The position numbers and the translations under genes were made by a program. A stretch of DNA of 64,000 nucleotides from Fibrobacteria bacterium. Lineage in GTDB: Bacteria; Fibrobacterota; Fibrobacteria; UBA11236; JADFYW01. Below are positions 33,801 through 42,649 of this stretch, piece after piece. Position 1 is the first letter of the stretch, and every line of letters begins with the position of its first letter. The DNA is taken from contig JADFYW010000008.1 of NCBI GenBank assembly GCA_015232855.1, positions 1 through 64,000 on the forward strand. The letters are read 5' to 3'. The notes beneath the pieces are model-generated. The model was not told the DNA's origin. It saw only the letters and a list, made by a program, of their open reading frames with translations, and made no database searches.

Positions 33801-35852
33801 AACTGGACACCGGATTTTAATGGAAGCAGCGAACTCTATACGGTTACTGTTTCCAGCAGTATATCTCGTATTACCTTTACACCCACAGCTTTGGATTCCA
33901 CTGCCACGATTACTGTCGGTTCCCAAACGGTGAGCTCCGGAACGAGCTCAGACTCAATTAACCTTATTACAGGTAATAATACCGTAAATATTGTTGTAAC
34001 CGCAGAGAATGGGGTTACTAAAAAAACATATACCATTACGGTAAGGAGATTATCAAACTCAGCTACTCTTAACGCTCTTACCTCTTCCGGTGGGACTTTG
34101 TCACCAAACTTTAATTCTATCAACACATCGTATGTTTTTGCGGTCTCGAATAGTACTTCTAACGTTACCTTTACCCCTACAGCAACAGATTCAAATGCAA
34201 CGATTACTGTAAACGGGGACACCGTGATTTCGGGCAACGAGTCCAATCCCGTAAATTTAATCGTGGGAAACAATCCCATCCCGGTTGTTGTCACAGCTGA
34301 AGATGGAATTACTATCAGGACTTATACGGTTACCATAGACAGAGCGCCCAGTACTGATGCTACCTTATCTAACCTTATTGTTTCAAAAGGGTCCCTTTCT
34401 CCTGTATTTAGTTCCGATGAACCTAAATACATTGATTCTATACCCTGGTATGAATCTTACATAGCCTTCACTCCAACGGCTTCCCATGCCCAGGCAAAAA
34501 TTAAGATCGAAAATCAAGATGTTGTCTCCGGAGAGATGTCAGACTCGATTAATATTAATAAAGGAGGTCCCGTTCCCATAACAATCATCGTTACCGCCGA
34601 AGATGGTGTGACCTTAAAAGAATATGTGGTTATGGTAACTCCATTTAATTTGCCTCCAGAAATTACAGGAATGCAAAATGTTTCCATTGATTTCCGAGAG
34701 CCTTTTGAAAACATAAATCTTGATGATTATGTAGCGGACCCCGATCATCACGATAGCACTCTAATTTGGGAAGTTGATACTATTATTACGGATAACAATG
34801 GCTTTACGCCATTAGAAGTAACCATAGGATCTCCTTTGCATAACACCTCATTTAGTATACCAACAGGAGCTGACTGGTATGGATCCAATACTATTCGTTT
34901 TTCTGCACGAGACCCTCGTGGTGGCAGAGATACCGCAAGTGTTATCTATTCTATGTCTGGCTGGAAGTCTTATAGTCAACATATTTCCAGTAATATACAG
35001 ACTATTGCTTTTCCAAGTCCGGACACCGGATTTTTCATAGCCCTTGACGAGGAAATTATTTTCCGCACCATTGATCAGGGAAAAAACTGGAGTCCTATCC
35101 ATTTTAAGGATGCTGGTGCATCTCTCTATGATATGTATTTTCTCAATAAATCTATCGGTTGGGCTTCGGGAAGTAATGGACAAGTATTACGAACCAGCGA
35201 TGCTGGTGAAACCTGGAATTCTCCTACCACTACAAATAATCTGGCAACTTATTACGGTGTTCATTTTTCCGATGCAACTAATGGCTGGGTAGCAGGAATA
35301 AAAGGCGGAATCACGGTGCTTCCCTGTGTTGCGAAAACAACTAATGCTGGACTTACCTGGACAGAAACAACTACTCCTGGCACACCGCTTAACACGGTTC
35401 ATAGTTTCTCAACTGACGAAGCTTTAGTTGCGGGAAATGATGGTAACATTTACCGGACCGTTAACGGAGGTGCGTCATGGACAACAGTACATACCGGAAC
35501 CGAAAGTATCTATTCCATGTTTTTTATCGACTCTAAAAATGGTTGGGCCGGTGCGGCACATTCAGTTTATCGTACTACTGACGGAGGCCTGAACTGGACT
35601 GCATCTACTTTGGCTCCTGTCCAATACATATATCAAGTAAAGTCTGTACACTTTGTAAATAATCAGCTTGGATGGGCCATAGGTCATGGTCAGGTGCCTG
35701 GTGTTTACAAGACCATCGATGGCGGGGTAACCTGGACAGAAATCCCAAGTAATTATTCTATAAATTATGCGTTCTCCATTGTGGGCTTTGGTACTCACGA
35801 AGCAATAATCGCTAATGGTACTGATGTAAACAGATACGGACCTAATCCATAG
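30864..35852 (+). CDS. Giant multidomain surface lipoprotein
   Basis: A 1662-residue protein with a lipoprotein signal (Cys20, lipobox LFNC). In order: three carboxypeptidase-regulatory-like beta-sandwiches (about 43-115, 125-205, 212-280), a PKD-like domain with WDFNGDGILDW (about 395-475), an FN3-like unit (about 490-575), a He_PIG/cadherin-like Ig domain (about 580-665), six tandem cadherin-like beta-sandwich repeats of about 98 residues (670-1260) with the pattern SxGxLxPxF...VTAEDGxTxxTYTVTI, and a C-terminal YCF48/BNR-type propeller (about 1370-1655) with repeated GWAxG...TxDGGxTW. It is likely an outer-membrane-anchored adhesin or binding protein. A CRP-like site lies upstream. Confidence 0.88.
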   Translation: MKRYLSFVLIGIMTITLFNCFLDSTKSNVDQTEPPIPGTTGSITGMVSNELGSALRGVSISAQGPNARYSAFSDQMGSYSFLDIPGGIYTITFKKYGFSDGASQSITIITGDTVIAQGSVLQSNLITIRGRVIIPGLAKQGARSAQKGIGIALPKQSISTQTDSTGTFILENVDPTTTENIVAAKSGSGWGDKTVTLLPGKDTVEVEITLNKEGGSIQGTVVGIADKPLPNVLVEAIGGGVSAITDSGGNYHLANVPSGVPIEVVSVENTSISGLMVDEGSQLDGVELTPQDTIEQNGISVSSSEYVVPDTGTVTLRADVNLMNRSGSEKVSMFIWDMDGDGIYETDASVPTVSLNEAGNKSVSYGVVTESGDSIKGAQIEVKREPSIPVIKLGQEVIVDIIPQELTNLPGNATCLSGGIVSYQWDFNGDGILDWKRRDGGKVKYRYYRAGTYKAMFLVISSSGQRDSAYIVITVKDVPPASLLSDEVAQPELISPLSGDFVGTDVLLRWTNVGAESYSVIMDESTPPSTILSNGITADYLYVTGLTPGMTYYLKIIAHKGLNSAESFCTKIIASISSNTAPHFLTLPEAMLSTVVSGNEYRDTVQATDAENDILQISFLDSVAGMTINNGILSWTPGSADTGVHSVSLVADDAKGGRDTLTWSVRVINSSDASLLSLGVSAGTLSPEFSSATATYSVYVGNEQGSLFISPVVSHPEAKVFVNSITVPYGDSTEISLSIGSNLVTIDVTAADGVSTKRYTVTITRLGADNAVLAGLSLSAGMLTPRFQPDSIYYSAVVVNEIDSIAILPTAGDINASITVNGVEVQSGTLSALLPLNVGSNRISVKVTAQNQTSSNTYSISITRQGNSNAYLSGIAIAPESLTPQFNPTVLSYSAALKYTDSLLRVVPTAVSPKTTISVNNDTVISGTSSLHIPLAVGDNLINVITTAEDGMTRLTYYLVITREAEPNINLSALVSSTGNWTPDFNGSSELYTVTVSSSISRITFTPTALDSTATITVGSQTVSSGTSSDSINLITGNNTVNIVVTAENGVTKKTYTITVRRLSNSATLNALTSSGGTLSPNFNSINTSYVFAVSNSTSNVTFTPTATDSNATITVNGDTVISGNESNPVNLIVGNNPIPVVVTAEDGITIRTYTVTIDRAPSTDATLSNLIVSKGSLSPVFSSDEPKYIDSIPWYESYIAFTPTASHAQAKIKIENQDVVSGEMSDSININKGGPVPITIIVTAEDGVTLKEYVVMVTPFNLPPEITGMQNVSIDFREPFENINLDDYVADPDHHDSTLIWEVDTIITDNNGFTPLEVTIGSPLHNTSFSIPTGADWYGSNTIRFSARDPRGGRDTASVIYSMSGWKSYSQHISSNIQTIAFPSPDTGFFIALDEEIIFRTIDQGKNWSPIHFKDAGASLYDMYFLNKSIGWASGSNGQVLRTSDAGETWNSPTTTNNLATYYGVHFSDATNGWVAGIKGGITVLPCVAKTTNAGLTWTETTTPGTPLNTVHSFSTDEALVAGNDGNIYRTVNGGASWTTVHTGTESIYSMFFIDSKNGWAGAAHSVYRTTDGGLNWTASTLAPVQYIYQVKSVHFVNNQLGWAIGHGQVPGVYKTIDGGVTWTEIPSNYSINYAFSIVGFGTHEAIIANGTDVNRYGPNP

Positions 35853-36003
35853 TTTTTAAAATGTCCCAACAGCTTAGGATTGTACGATGTTAGCGTAAAG
35901 GTGTTGGAAAGGTGCAGTGATTGGGATGTTGAAGACTATTATGCAAGCAGCCCCGCAAAGGCCCTACTTGGTCATTTTAGCTTTTGTCATTTAATCTTTG
36001 AAA

Positions 36004-36825
36004 ATGAATTCCTTAAAAAAACCACACCTAACGATTCTTATCGCCACATGGAATAGAACAGAACTTCTTCGTAAGAGATCGCTGCCATCTCTAAGAAAAC
36101 AATCCTTTGCACCTTCACGAGTTATTTTAGTAGATAACTCCGAAAAGAAATTTCATATTCAGAATCAACAAATATTTGAAAAGTGCATACCATCAGAGTG
36201 GAACCCAGTATACATTAAAAATAGTTGCCATCAGGGGAATGCTTTTTCATGGAACATGGGATTAGAGTGGATCAGAAATAATACTCCTGAAACATGGGTG
36301 GCAATTCTTGATGATGACGATCTGTGGGAGCCCAATCACCTTGAACTATGCATTAATGCCGTTGAAACAAACCTGGATTGTGTTATTTCTGGTATCCAAA
36401 CAGTGTTAGATGGAACACTACTCAAACCGAAAAACATTGACCAATTTACAGTTTCAGACTTTTTAAGTGGAAATCCGGGGTGGGAAGGTTCAAATACTTT
36501 TTTGAGATATACAGCGTTTGAAGAAGTCGGTTTTTTTGACGAAGACTTATCCTGCACGCATGATCGAGACTTGGCTATCAGGTTACTTTCCAACTCCAAA
36601 TTTAAGTATAAGATTGTACCGAAGATAACGGTTAAACACTTTATTGAAACGAACAGATTATCATTGACAATCAGTCCTAAGAAAAAAGTTGGCATGATTC
36701 AATTCTGGAATAAGCATAATTCTAAAATGACCACTTTAAATAAGGAAGCCTTTCTTAAGAGAGCAAAAGATTTGTTTAACCTGGATAAAGAATTGTTTGA
36801 AGAGTATGTCATTAGCGAAATTTAA
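36004..36825 (+). CDS. Glycosyltransferase family 2 protein
   Basis: A 273-residue GT2 enzyme with a GT-A fold: the N-terminal LTILIATWNRTELL, a nucleotide-sugar-binding VDNSEKK region and the DxD-type motif LDDDDLW (about 101-107). A later ED-type acid, FFDEDLSCTHDRDLAIRLL (about 180-198), completes the usual layout. It has no membrane segment and should act in the cytoplasm on a sugar or peptide acceptor. A TTG two codons upstream is possible but the ATG at 36004 is preferred. Its last 20 nt overlap the start of the next gene, so the two are translated together. Confidence 0.9.
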   Translation: MNSLKKPHLTILIATWNRTELLRKRSLPSLRKQSFAPSRVILVDNSEKKFHIQNQQIFEKCIPSEWNPVYIKNSCHQGNAFSWNMGLEWIRNNTPETWVAILDDDDLWEPNHLELCINAVETNLDCVISGIQTVLDGTLLKPKNIDQFTVSDFLSGNPGWEGSNTFLRYTAFEEVGFFDEDLSCTHDRDLAIRLLSNSKFKYKIVPKITVKHFIETNRLSLTISPKKKVGMIQFWNKHNSKMTTLNKEAFLKRAKDLFNLDKELFEEYVISEI

Positions 36826-39800
36826 AGATCATTTATCCGGGCACAAACTGCATTATAACTCAGAAAATGTATTTAATGCTGAAATCGTTGTTTCTGTTGC
36901 CATGAAAAATGCTAGGCAATCCATTAGACAATGCCTTCTCTCAATTTTAAATCAGCAAAAGGTAAGTGACATTGCAATATTTCTTCTTGATGATAGTTCC
37001 GAAGATAAATGGGATGAAAAGATTATCGATCTTTTACGTTCACCACAATTAGTCTTATATCAGTGTCATGAAGGAAAAATAACCAGAATTAGAAATCTTC
37101 AATTAAAACTAGCCAAAGAAATTTTCCCTCTTTGTCGATGGTTTGGTAGGTTGGATGCTGATGATCAACTAGCACATAGATATTCCATTTTTGAAACCCT
37201 TGAACCGGTTTTAAACAAAAAAACACCTTTTAAATGGGTATTAGCAGGAAATACATTAAAGCTAGACGGAAAATTATTGAAGAGAAGAAACTTTCCATCA
37301 GAAAGCCTCTTAACAAGGAAGGGGTTGCTAAAGGTTACATTTGAAATGAGCCATGGGATTCCTGAAGCTGAGTTACCCTCTTGTAATCTTTGGTTACATA
37401 AAGAATTGAATGTTACCTATCCTTCGGTTCTAAGTGGTGAGGATCATTGGTTAGTCGCCTTTCTTTTGTTTTATAAATCAAATATTGGCCTGCTTCGAAC
37501 AACAACAACTTATGCATGTTATAATCTTGAAGGAATCGCGACAACAAATGCCAGGCAGTCAAATAGTTTTTTGTATTCGCGACAACTGTTACATAACAGT
37601 GTGTTAAACTGGCTTAATACTCATAATAATAACGGGAAAGAATTCGTTTTGGGCTGGGGAAAAGAATCCATTGTTTATAAAAAATGTGATTATATCTTTA
37701 AAATTTTCAATGAAGGAATTTTAACTGAAAAACAAGTAGACTGGTTGAAAGTAAACCTGAGGTCACCTTACTTCCCCGTTCCAACTTGGAAGAAAGAGAA
37801 CCATCATTGGATTGCAAAATACACTTTTCAAGAAATGAAGCCTTTGGAAACACTTTCTCAAAAGGCAATCAGCAGGTTTATTCAATATTGCTTGAATCAT
37901 AATATCGTATGTCTTGACTTTGCCGATTACAACTGCGGAAGCGTGAATGGAGAAGTATTTTATTTCGATATAGGCAGAGATATTCAATCATTTAAAATAA
38001 CCTATTTCCGGGATATGTGCGCACGAATCTATGTGTTATTTATTCTTAAGTGGACTCATTATGAACTAAAAAAAAACACGAAACGTTTTCGTGATAATGA
38101 AGAGGCGTTAAAGAATATTCCTGGTTTTGAGGAGTTTTATAAAAAAGAATTAACCTTATGGATAAGCAGTCAACAAAAAAATGAGCACCTGCCTCTTCTT
38201 ACTAATCAGGTAAAACGATCTGACAAGGTTAGTCTTCTGATTAAGTCCTGTGCTATGGACGCCCCTACTTTCGAAATTCAAATACATCACATTTTAGAGC
38301 AATTGTGTGAAACCCAAAGATATTTTGAATTAATTTTATTGATCGATTCCCGTAGACAAAATTTTTTAAGGGAACACAATAGTGGTAACTATGACAAGGT
38401 TGTTAAAATATCTCAAAATTTATTACGTGAAGGAAAAATTGATAGACTTTTAATTGCCCCTGATTCTCAAGATAAGCAGCTTGTAGAAAAAGTGTATAAA
38501 CATTGGTTTGGCGTTCATTCAAAACAAACACATACCTTTAAAGGGGTTCCTATATTTTCTCAACTTTGGGCATTTGAACAAGTACATACCCGATATGTAT
38601 TGCAACTTGATTGCGATGTAATGATTTGCCGTCGAAACCAGAAGCATGATTATCTTCATGATATGTTAACCGTAATTCAGGAAGAATCTGTGCTCTCTGT
38701 CGGGTTCAATATTCCTCACTCTATTGATTCAAAATTTATCGATTATCATTCTCCTTATGGCGGTTTCACTCCTGAGGTAAGATTTGGATTATTGGATTTG
38801 GAACGGATAAAATCCAAGAGACCTTTTCCGAATACTACCCATGAAGGATTTTTAACAAAAACCTGGTATCGTTCCATTGAGCAGTTCCAAAAACAAAATG
38901 GTTTGAAAAGTTTGCGCGGAGGAAGTTCTGAAAGCTATTACATTCATCCTCCAAACCTATATAAAAATGATATCTTTTATTATTTGAGACTAATGGATCT
39001 TGTCGAGCAGGACCAACTTCCAGAAATTCAGTATGGTAAGTGGGACATTATAGGTTCTCTAAACGATTGGAAATATCCCTCTAGGAACGAAGAATTGATT
39101 GTTCTTATCATGGGAAGAAATACTAACCGCTATCAACAGGAGCGATGTTTAAATTCCCTTTTTGCCCAACGCTTTAATGGATGGGGGGCCATCATAGTAG
39201 ATGATGCTTCTGCACAAAAATCGCAAATACATTTGATTAATTTAATATCTCAATACAAAAAACAAGTCACTTTGGTAAATAGAAAAACTAGATATGGAAA
39301 AGCAAAAAATGAGTGGGAATTACTCAACGAAATATGCATAAATCCAGAATCGCAAATCATTATTTTGGATATGGATGATTGTTTCATTCATAGCCGGGTT
39401 TTGGATCGAATTTATATTGAGTATAAAAAAGGATATGAAATTATCCTTGGGGGGATGTTTCGTTCGGATAAACCAATTAAACGTTATAAAGTACGTTTCG
39501 ATGATGTAAATAAACCGGATGCGGGAAATATTTGGATTCATTTGCGAAGCTTTCGTTTCTGTCTTTTCTCAAGGTTAACAACAGAGAATTTGAAGATTGA
39601 TGGAAAGTGGGCTGCATTTTGTGACGACTTCGCAATGATGATTCCCATGGTAAAACAAGCATCGCAGCATATCATGATAGAGGAATACCTCTACTTACAT
39701 GAAAGAAGCACTCCAAACACCAAAACAACCAGGCACATCAAAGACAAGGAAATATTTCATTTCACTAAAAGCAAATCAAGAGCGTTTAAAAAGAGAGCTA

Positions 39801-40552
39801 CTCGTTATTTCCCAAATTTAAAAAAAATAGAAATTGATATAACCTATGTTTGTAACTTGAGGTGTTCTGGCTGTGATCGTTCCTGTACTCAAGCTCCGGC
39901 TAATTTAAATATGCCCATTCAAATGATTGAGGAATTTATTTTTCAAACAGAAGAAAAAGGTATTCAATGGGAGAGTGTTCATGTCTTAGGAGGGGAGCCT
40001 ACTTTACATCCAAATTTTTTCGAAATTATTCGTTTCCTTGATAAATGGTTCACAAAAAATTCTCCAACTACTGAACTTAAAGTTATTAGTAATGGCTACA
40101 GCCAAAATAGTAGAGATATCTTAAGTCTAATCCCTGAAAACTGGCATCATTTTAAATCTTTTAAAAACTCAAATAATCCTCTGTATTTTGAACCTTTTAA
40201 TACTGCCCCAATAGATTTACCCGTTTGGAAAAAGGAGGATTTCTCGAAAGGATGTTGGATTTCCCAATTCTGTGGGATTGGACTTACTCCTCAAGGATAT
40301 TTTCCATGTGCGGTGTCAGGTGGCATAGAACGAATTTTTAGACTTGGAAAAGGATTAACGAATCTACCGCAAAGTGGAGAAATATTCAAAAGTATGTTCC
40401 CTTTTTATTGCCGCTTCTGCGGTCATTTTTTCCAAGATCAATATTATCCTCGCACGGAACGAAAAATCATTGGTGTTGATATCGCGAATATTTCTCATTC
40501 TTGGAAAGAAGCCTATTCTTTCTGGAGAGAGAAAGGGCCTATTGTATCTTAA
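36806..40552 (+). CDS. Multidomain glycosyltransferase / kinase-like / radical SAM fusion protein
   Basis: A 1248-residue protein (positions below count from the ATG). Residues 22-245 are a GT2-like domain with DADD (117-120). Residues 280-420 look like an atypical protein/LPS-kinase fold: GWGKESIVYKK, a possible Lys299, catalytic-loop LDFADYN (Asp371, Asn376) and DIG (388-390). Residues 475-755 are a second GT-A-like domain with DCD (602-604). Residues 760-985 are a third, GT2-like, with DMDD (855-858). Residues 1006-1230 are a radical SAM domain with C-x3-C-x2-C (Cys1016, Cys1020, Cys1023), GGEP (1062-1065) and C-terminal cysteines (1150, 1156, 1168, 1202, 1205) that could bind extra Fe-S clusters. 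It overlaps the upstream GT2 gene. The product is unknown; a modified glycan or glycopeptide is an inference. Confidence 0.88.
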   Translation: MSLAKFKDHLSGHKLHYNSENVFNAEIVVSVAMKNARQSIRQCLLSILNQQKVSDIAIFLLDDSSEDKWDEKIIDLLRSPQLVLYQCHEGKITRIRNLQLKLAKEIFPLCRWFGRLDADDQLAHRYSIFETLEPVLNKKTPFKWVLAGNTLKLDGKLLKRRNFPSESLLTRKGLLKVTFEMSHGIPEAELPSCNLWLHKELNVTYPSVLSGEDHWLVAFLLFYKSNIGLLRTTTTYACYNLEGIATTNARQSNSFLYSRQLLHNSVLNWLNTHNNNGKEFVLGWGKESIVYKKCDYIFKIFNEGILTEKQVDWLKVNLRSPYFPVPTWKKENHHWIAKYTFQEMKPLETLSQKAISRFIQYCLNHNIVCLDFADYNCGSVNGEVFYFDIGRDIQSFKITYFRDMCARIYVLFILKWTHYELKKNTKRFRDNEEALKNIPGFEEFYKKELTLWISSQQKNEHLPLLTNQVKRSDKVSLLIKSCAMDAPTFEIQIHHILEQLCETQRYFELILLIDSRRQNFLREHNSGNYDKVVKISQNLLREGKIDRLLIAPDSQDKQLVEKVYKHWFGVHSKQTHTFKGVPIFSQLWAFEQVHTRYVLQLDCDVMICRRNQKHDYLHDMLTVIQEESVLSVGFNIPHSIDSKFIDYHSPYGGFTPEVRFGLLDLERIKSKRPFPNTTHEGFLTKTWYRSIEQFQKQNGLKSLRGGSSESYYIHPPNLYKNDIFYYLRLMDLVEQDQLPEIQYGKWDIIGSLNDWKYPSRNEELIVLIMGRNTNRYQQERCLNSLFAQRFNGWGAIIVDDASAQKSQIHLINLISQYKKQVTLVNRKTRYGKAKNEWELLNEICINPESQIIILDMDDCFIHSRVLDRIYIEYKKGYEIILGGMFRSDKPIKRYKVRFDDVNKPDAGNIWIHLRSFRFCLFSRLTTENLKIDGKWAAFCDDFAMMIPMVKQASQHIMIEEYLYLHERSTPNTKTTRHIKDKEIFHFTKSKSRAFKKRATRYFPNLKKIEIDITYVCNLRCSGCDRSCTQAPANLNMPIQMIEEFIFQTEEKGIQWESVHVLGGEPTLHPNFFEIIRFLDKWFTKNSPTTELKVISNGYSQNSRDILSLIPENWHHFKSFKNSNNPLYFEPFNTAPIDLPVWKKEDFSKGCWISQFCGIGLTPQGYFPCAVSGGIERIFRLGKGLTNLPQSGEIFKSMFPFYCRFCGHFFQDQYYPRTERKIIGVDIANISHSWKEAYSFWREKGPIVS

Positions 40553-40661
40553 CAGGGCTGTGAGGCAAGAGAGTTTATTGAAACTCATGAGATTGCGTCA
40601 CTCCCTGTTGATGTTAACAACTTTCATATTTAATTTACTCATTGTAATTGAAAAGATTAAC

Positions 40662-42074
40662 TTATTCTTTAACCCTTTTCAGATTCACAATATAGAGACC
40701 GTTGGGAATATTGTTTTTTAATAACGAAAGTCTCTTGCTCTCAGCACGGTTATGTTTTACCAAAACCTTCCCGTTGAGATCTCTTATAGTCACATTATAA
40801 CTACCAGATGATGGAATAGAAAGTACACCGTTTTCAATCATTTGCAGCTGATTTAATGAATTTTTATTCGTATTTTTAATAGGGGAGACGGTAGTTATTT
40901 CCCTTTCGGTCATAAGTTTACGAAGGTATAAGTCATTTCCATTGCGAAATAAAATAATTACACCGCGCCCAGGTATATCAGCAACTGATGGGCCCGTACG
41001 AAAACAAGTCTGCATTTCGTCTCCTTCACTGTAAATCCGTTGTAAAGAAGCATTCCAGGCATTATTTTCATGTACATAATAATAGGCATTACTATCACCT
41101 GAATTCATTCCGACAACGACAACGGCTCCTGTGGCATCGTCAAATGTAAGATTCGGGTGAATATTATTTTCTGTGAAACGAACCGAATTAGGAAAGTCTC
41201 CCATGTACTGGGCAGAGTCAAAGCTCTGCATATCGTTACTAATAGCAGTCCAGATACCTGCCGGACCGGGATACTCCATACGTACACCGCCGGTGGCAGC
41301 TATACGGCCATCAGCGCTGAGTGCAAAATTATGCCCTTCATGAAGAAAAGTGCTTATTGCCAGGGCATTGGCACAGGTTCCCCCGGTAAAGTCTTCACCA
41401 ACTTCAGCAGGACCTGCAATGCAGGGGTTTACTTCCATATTGTAGTACATCAGGTAAAACTTCCCGTTGAGTTCCCTCACTTTGGGAGCGCCTTCATGAT
41501 TGGATTGGGGTACAATCTTGAGATCGCCCCATACGCCGTCTTTACTTCGCCAGCGATAAAAAGCGTTTTCTGTGTCTGTAGAACCCACAACCCAATGACA
41601 AACCAGCACATTTCCCGCAGAGTCAACAGCAACATCACAGTGAAAGGCCCTTCTTACGTTTATTTCATCTGCATCAACAATCTTTTCGGGTGTGATCCAG
41701 TTATCATCTTTTTTTGTAGTATACCAGGATGTTTTGGCCCCTGAGGCAATGCCTATTTGGTAGACAACATGAGGTGTACCATCATACCCAACACTCATTC
41801 TGGCTTCCCATACATTTTGATCGGTTGAAAACGTTTCTTCTGGCCCCAGACTATCTGGTGCCGGCCCCATACGGTATTTGCAACCTGAGTATATTACATG
41901 GATAGCGCCATTAGCCTCTACATCTACCCAACCTTGCGCGTGAGCTTGTGGGCCTTCTTCCGTAGAGTAAGATGGGATACCATGGGCGACGAGGTAGGCT
42001 TGTTCCAGTGTTGCCGCCAATAAAGGAATAATGGCTGACAAACAGATTATCGATATTTTCCGCAAGGTGTACAT
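40662..42074 (-). CDS. Secreted beta-propeller-like protein with type IX-like sorting tail
   Basis: A 470-residue protein with a signal peptide (about 1-21). The middle (25-390) repeats short blades such as DGTPHVVYQIG, DSAGNVLVCHWV and NGKFYLMYYN, as in a sialidase/BNR-like propeller, but Asp-box motifs are not clear. The final 75 residues (GSYNVTIRDLNGKVLVKH...NGLYIVNLKRVKE) match the layout of Por-secretion C-terminal domains, which points to surface release. It may bind or cleave carbohydrate; no catalytic set is evident. It is convergent with the radical SAM gene. A long-range inverted repeat lies just before its start (42075-42194). Confidence 0.72.
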   Translation of the reverse strand: MYTLRKISIICLSAIIPLLAATLEQAYLVAHGIPSYSTEEGPQAHAQGWVDVEANGAIHVIYSGCKYRMGPAPDSLGPEETFSTDQNVWEARMSVGYDGTPHVVYQIGIASGAKTSWYTTKKDDNWITPEKIVDADEINVRRAFHCDVAVDSAGNVLVCHWVVGSTDTENAFYRWRSKDGVWGDLKIVPQSNHEGAPKVRELNGKFYLMYYNMEVNPCIAGPAEVGEDFTGGTCANALAISTFLHEGHNFALSADGRIAATGGVRMEYPGPAGIWTAISNDMQSFDSAQYMGDFPNSVRFTENNIHPNLTFDDATGAVVVVGMNSGDSNAYYYVHENNAWNASLQRIYSEGDEMQTCFRTGPSVADIPGRGVIILFRNGNDLYLRKLMTEREITTVSPIKNTNKNSLNQLQMIENGVLSIPSSGSYNVTIRDLNGKVLVKHNRAESKRLSLLKNNIPNGLYIVNLKRVKE

Positions 42075-42194
42075 AGTTTTACCGGGTTATGTTGAAAATG
42101 ATTTGTAGTTCTTTTTTAAGCTAACGAATAGAAATTTTGATTTTTTGTCCATCGCACATCCAATCTAATTCTATGCACAAAACCCGGCAAAACT
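42075..42194 (-). promoter_or_regulatory. Inverted repeat next to the start codon of the secreted propeller gene
   Basis: AGTTTTACCGGGTT (42075-42088) pairs with AACCCGGCAAAACT (42181-42194) at 13 of 14 positions. On the minus-strand transcript the 3' arm touches the ATG (42074), so the stem would cover the ribosome-binding region. It could control translation, or be a dispersed repeat. No T-run follows. Confidence 0.35.
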
Positions 42195-42367
42195 ATTTGG
42201 GTTTTCCTAAAATTCTTCTTCCCAGTTGGTAATTCCTGAGCATGAGGATACATTTTCTAATAATTTGTGAATAATTGAACATATTAGAAGAGGTATGATT
42301 TATATTAAGTATATTTTGGTGAAATAAGCTGTGGAATTCTACCTATTAAATGGTTTAGAGGGGGAAT

Positions 42368-42649
42368 ATGAAAATTATCAACAATTCTATTCTAAGGAAA
42401 TATTTTCTTTTATTTACTCTTATTTTGTTTACCAGTAGTTGGGGAAAAGCTGTTATCATGCAACCCCGTATTTATTTTGCCGATTCGTCCTGGAATGAAA
42501 TCACAAATCTAACCGGGCACGAAGACAGTCTATCCACAAGAAAGTATGAGTTAATTTTGGAACATGGAAAAAATATTCCAAAAGGTGTATATGCATTTAT
42601 CCTTTCCATGAACGACGTACAATATCACACCCTTGTACATATTCAATAA
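42368..42649 (+). CDS. Small hypothetical secreted protein
   Basis: A 93-residue protein with a signal peptide (about 1-27, LFTLILFTSSWGKA). The mature 65 residues are a short beta-rich segment that ends GVYAFILSMNDVQYHTLVHIQ. This resembles the last strands of a sorting-tail or Ig-like domain, but no family is recognised. A strong GAGGGGG ribosome-binding site precedes the ATG. Its stop overlaps the next start as TAATG, so it leads a four-gene envelope operon. Confidence 0.6.
   Translation: MKIINNSILRKYFLLFTLILFTSSWGKAVIMQPRIYFADSSWNEITNLTGHEDSLSTRKYELILEHGKNIPKGVYAFILSMNDVQYHTLVHIQ

Noticed and set aside
33836-34294. 152-residue minus-strand frame inside the 1662-residue lipoprotein gene
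   Set aside because: It is the antisense of the regular Thr/Val-rich repeats, which makes long open shadows.
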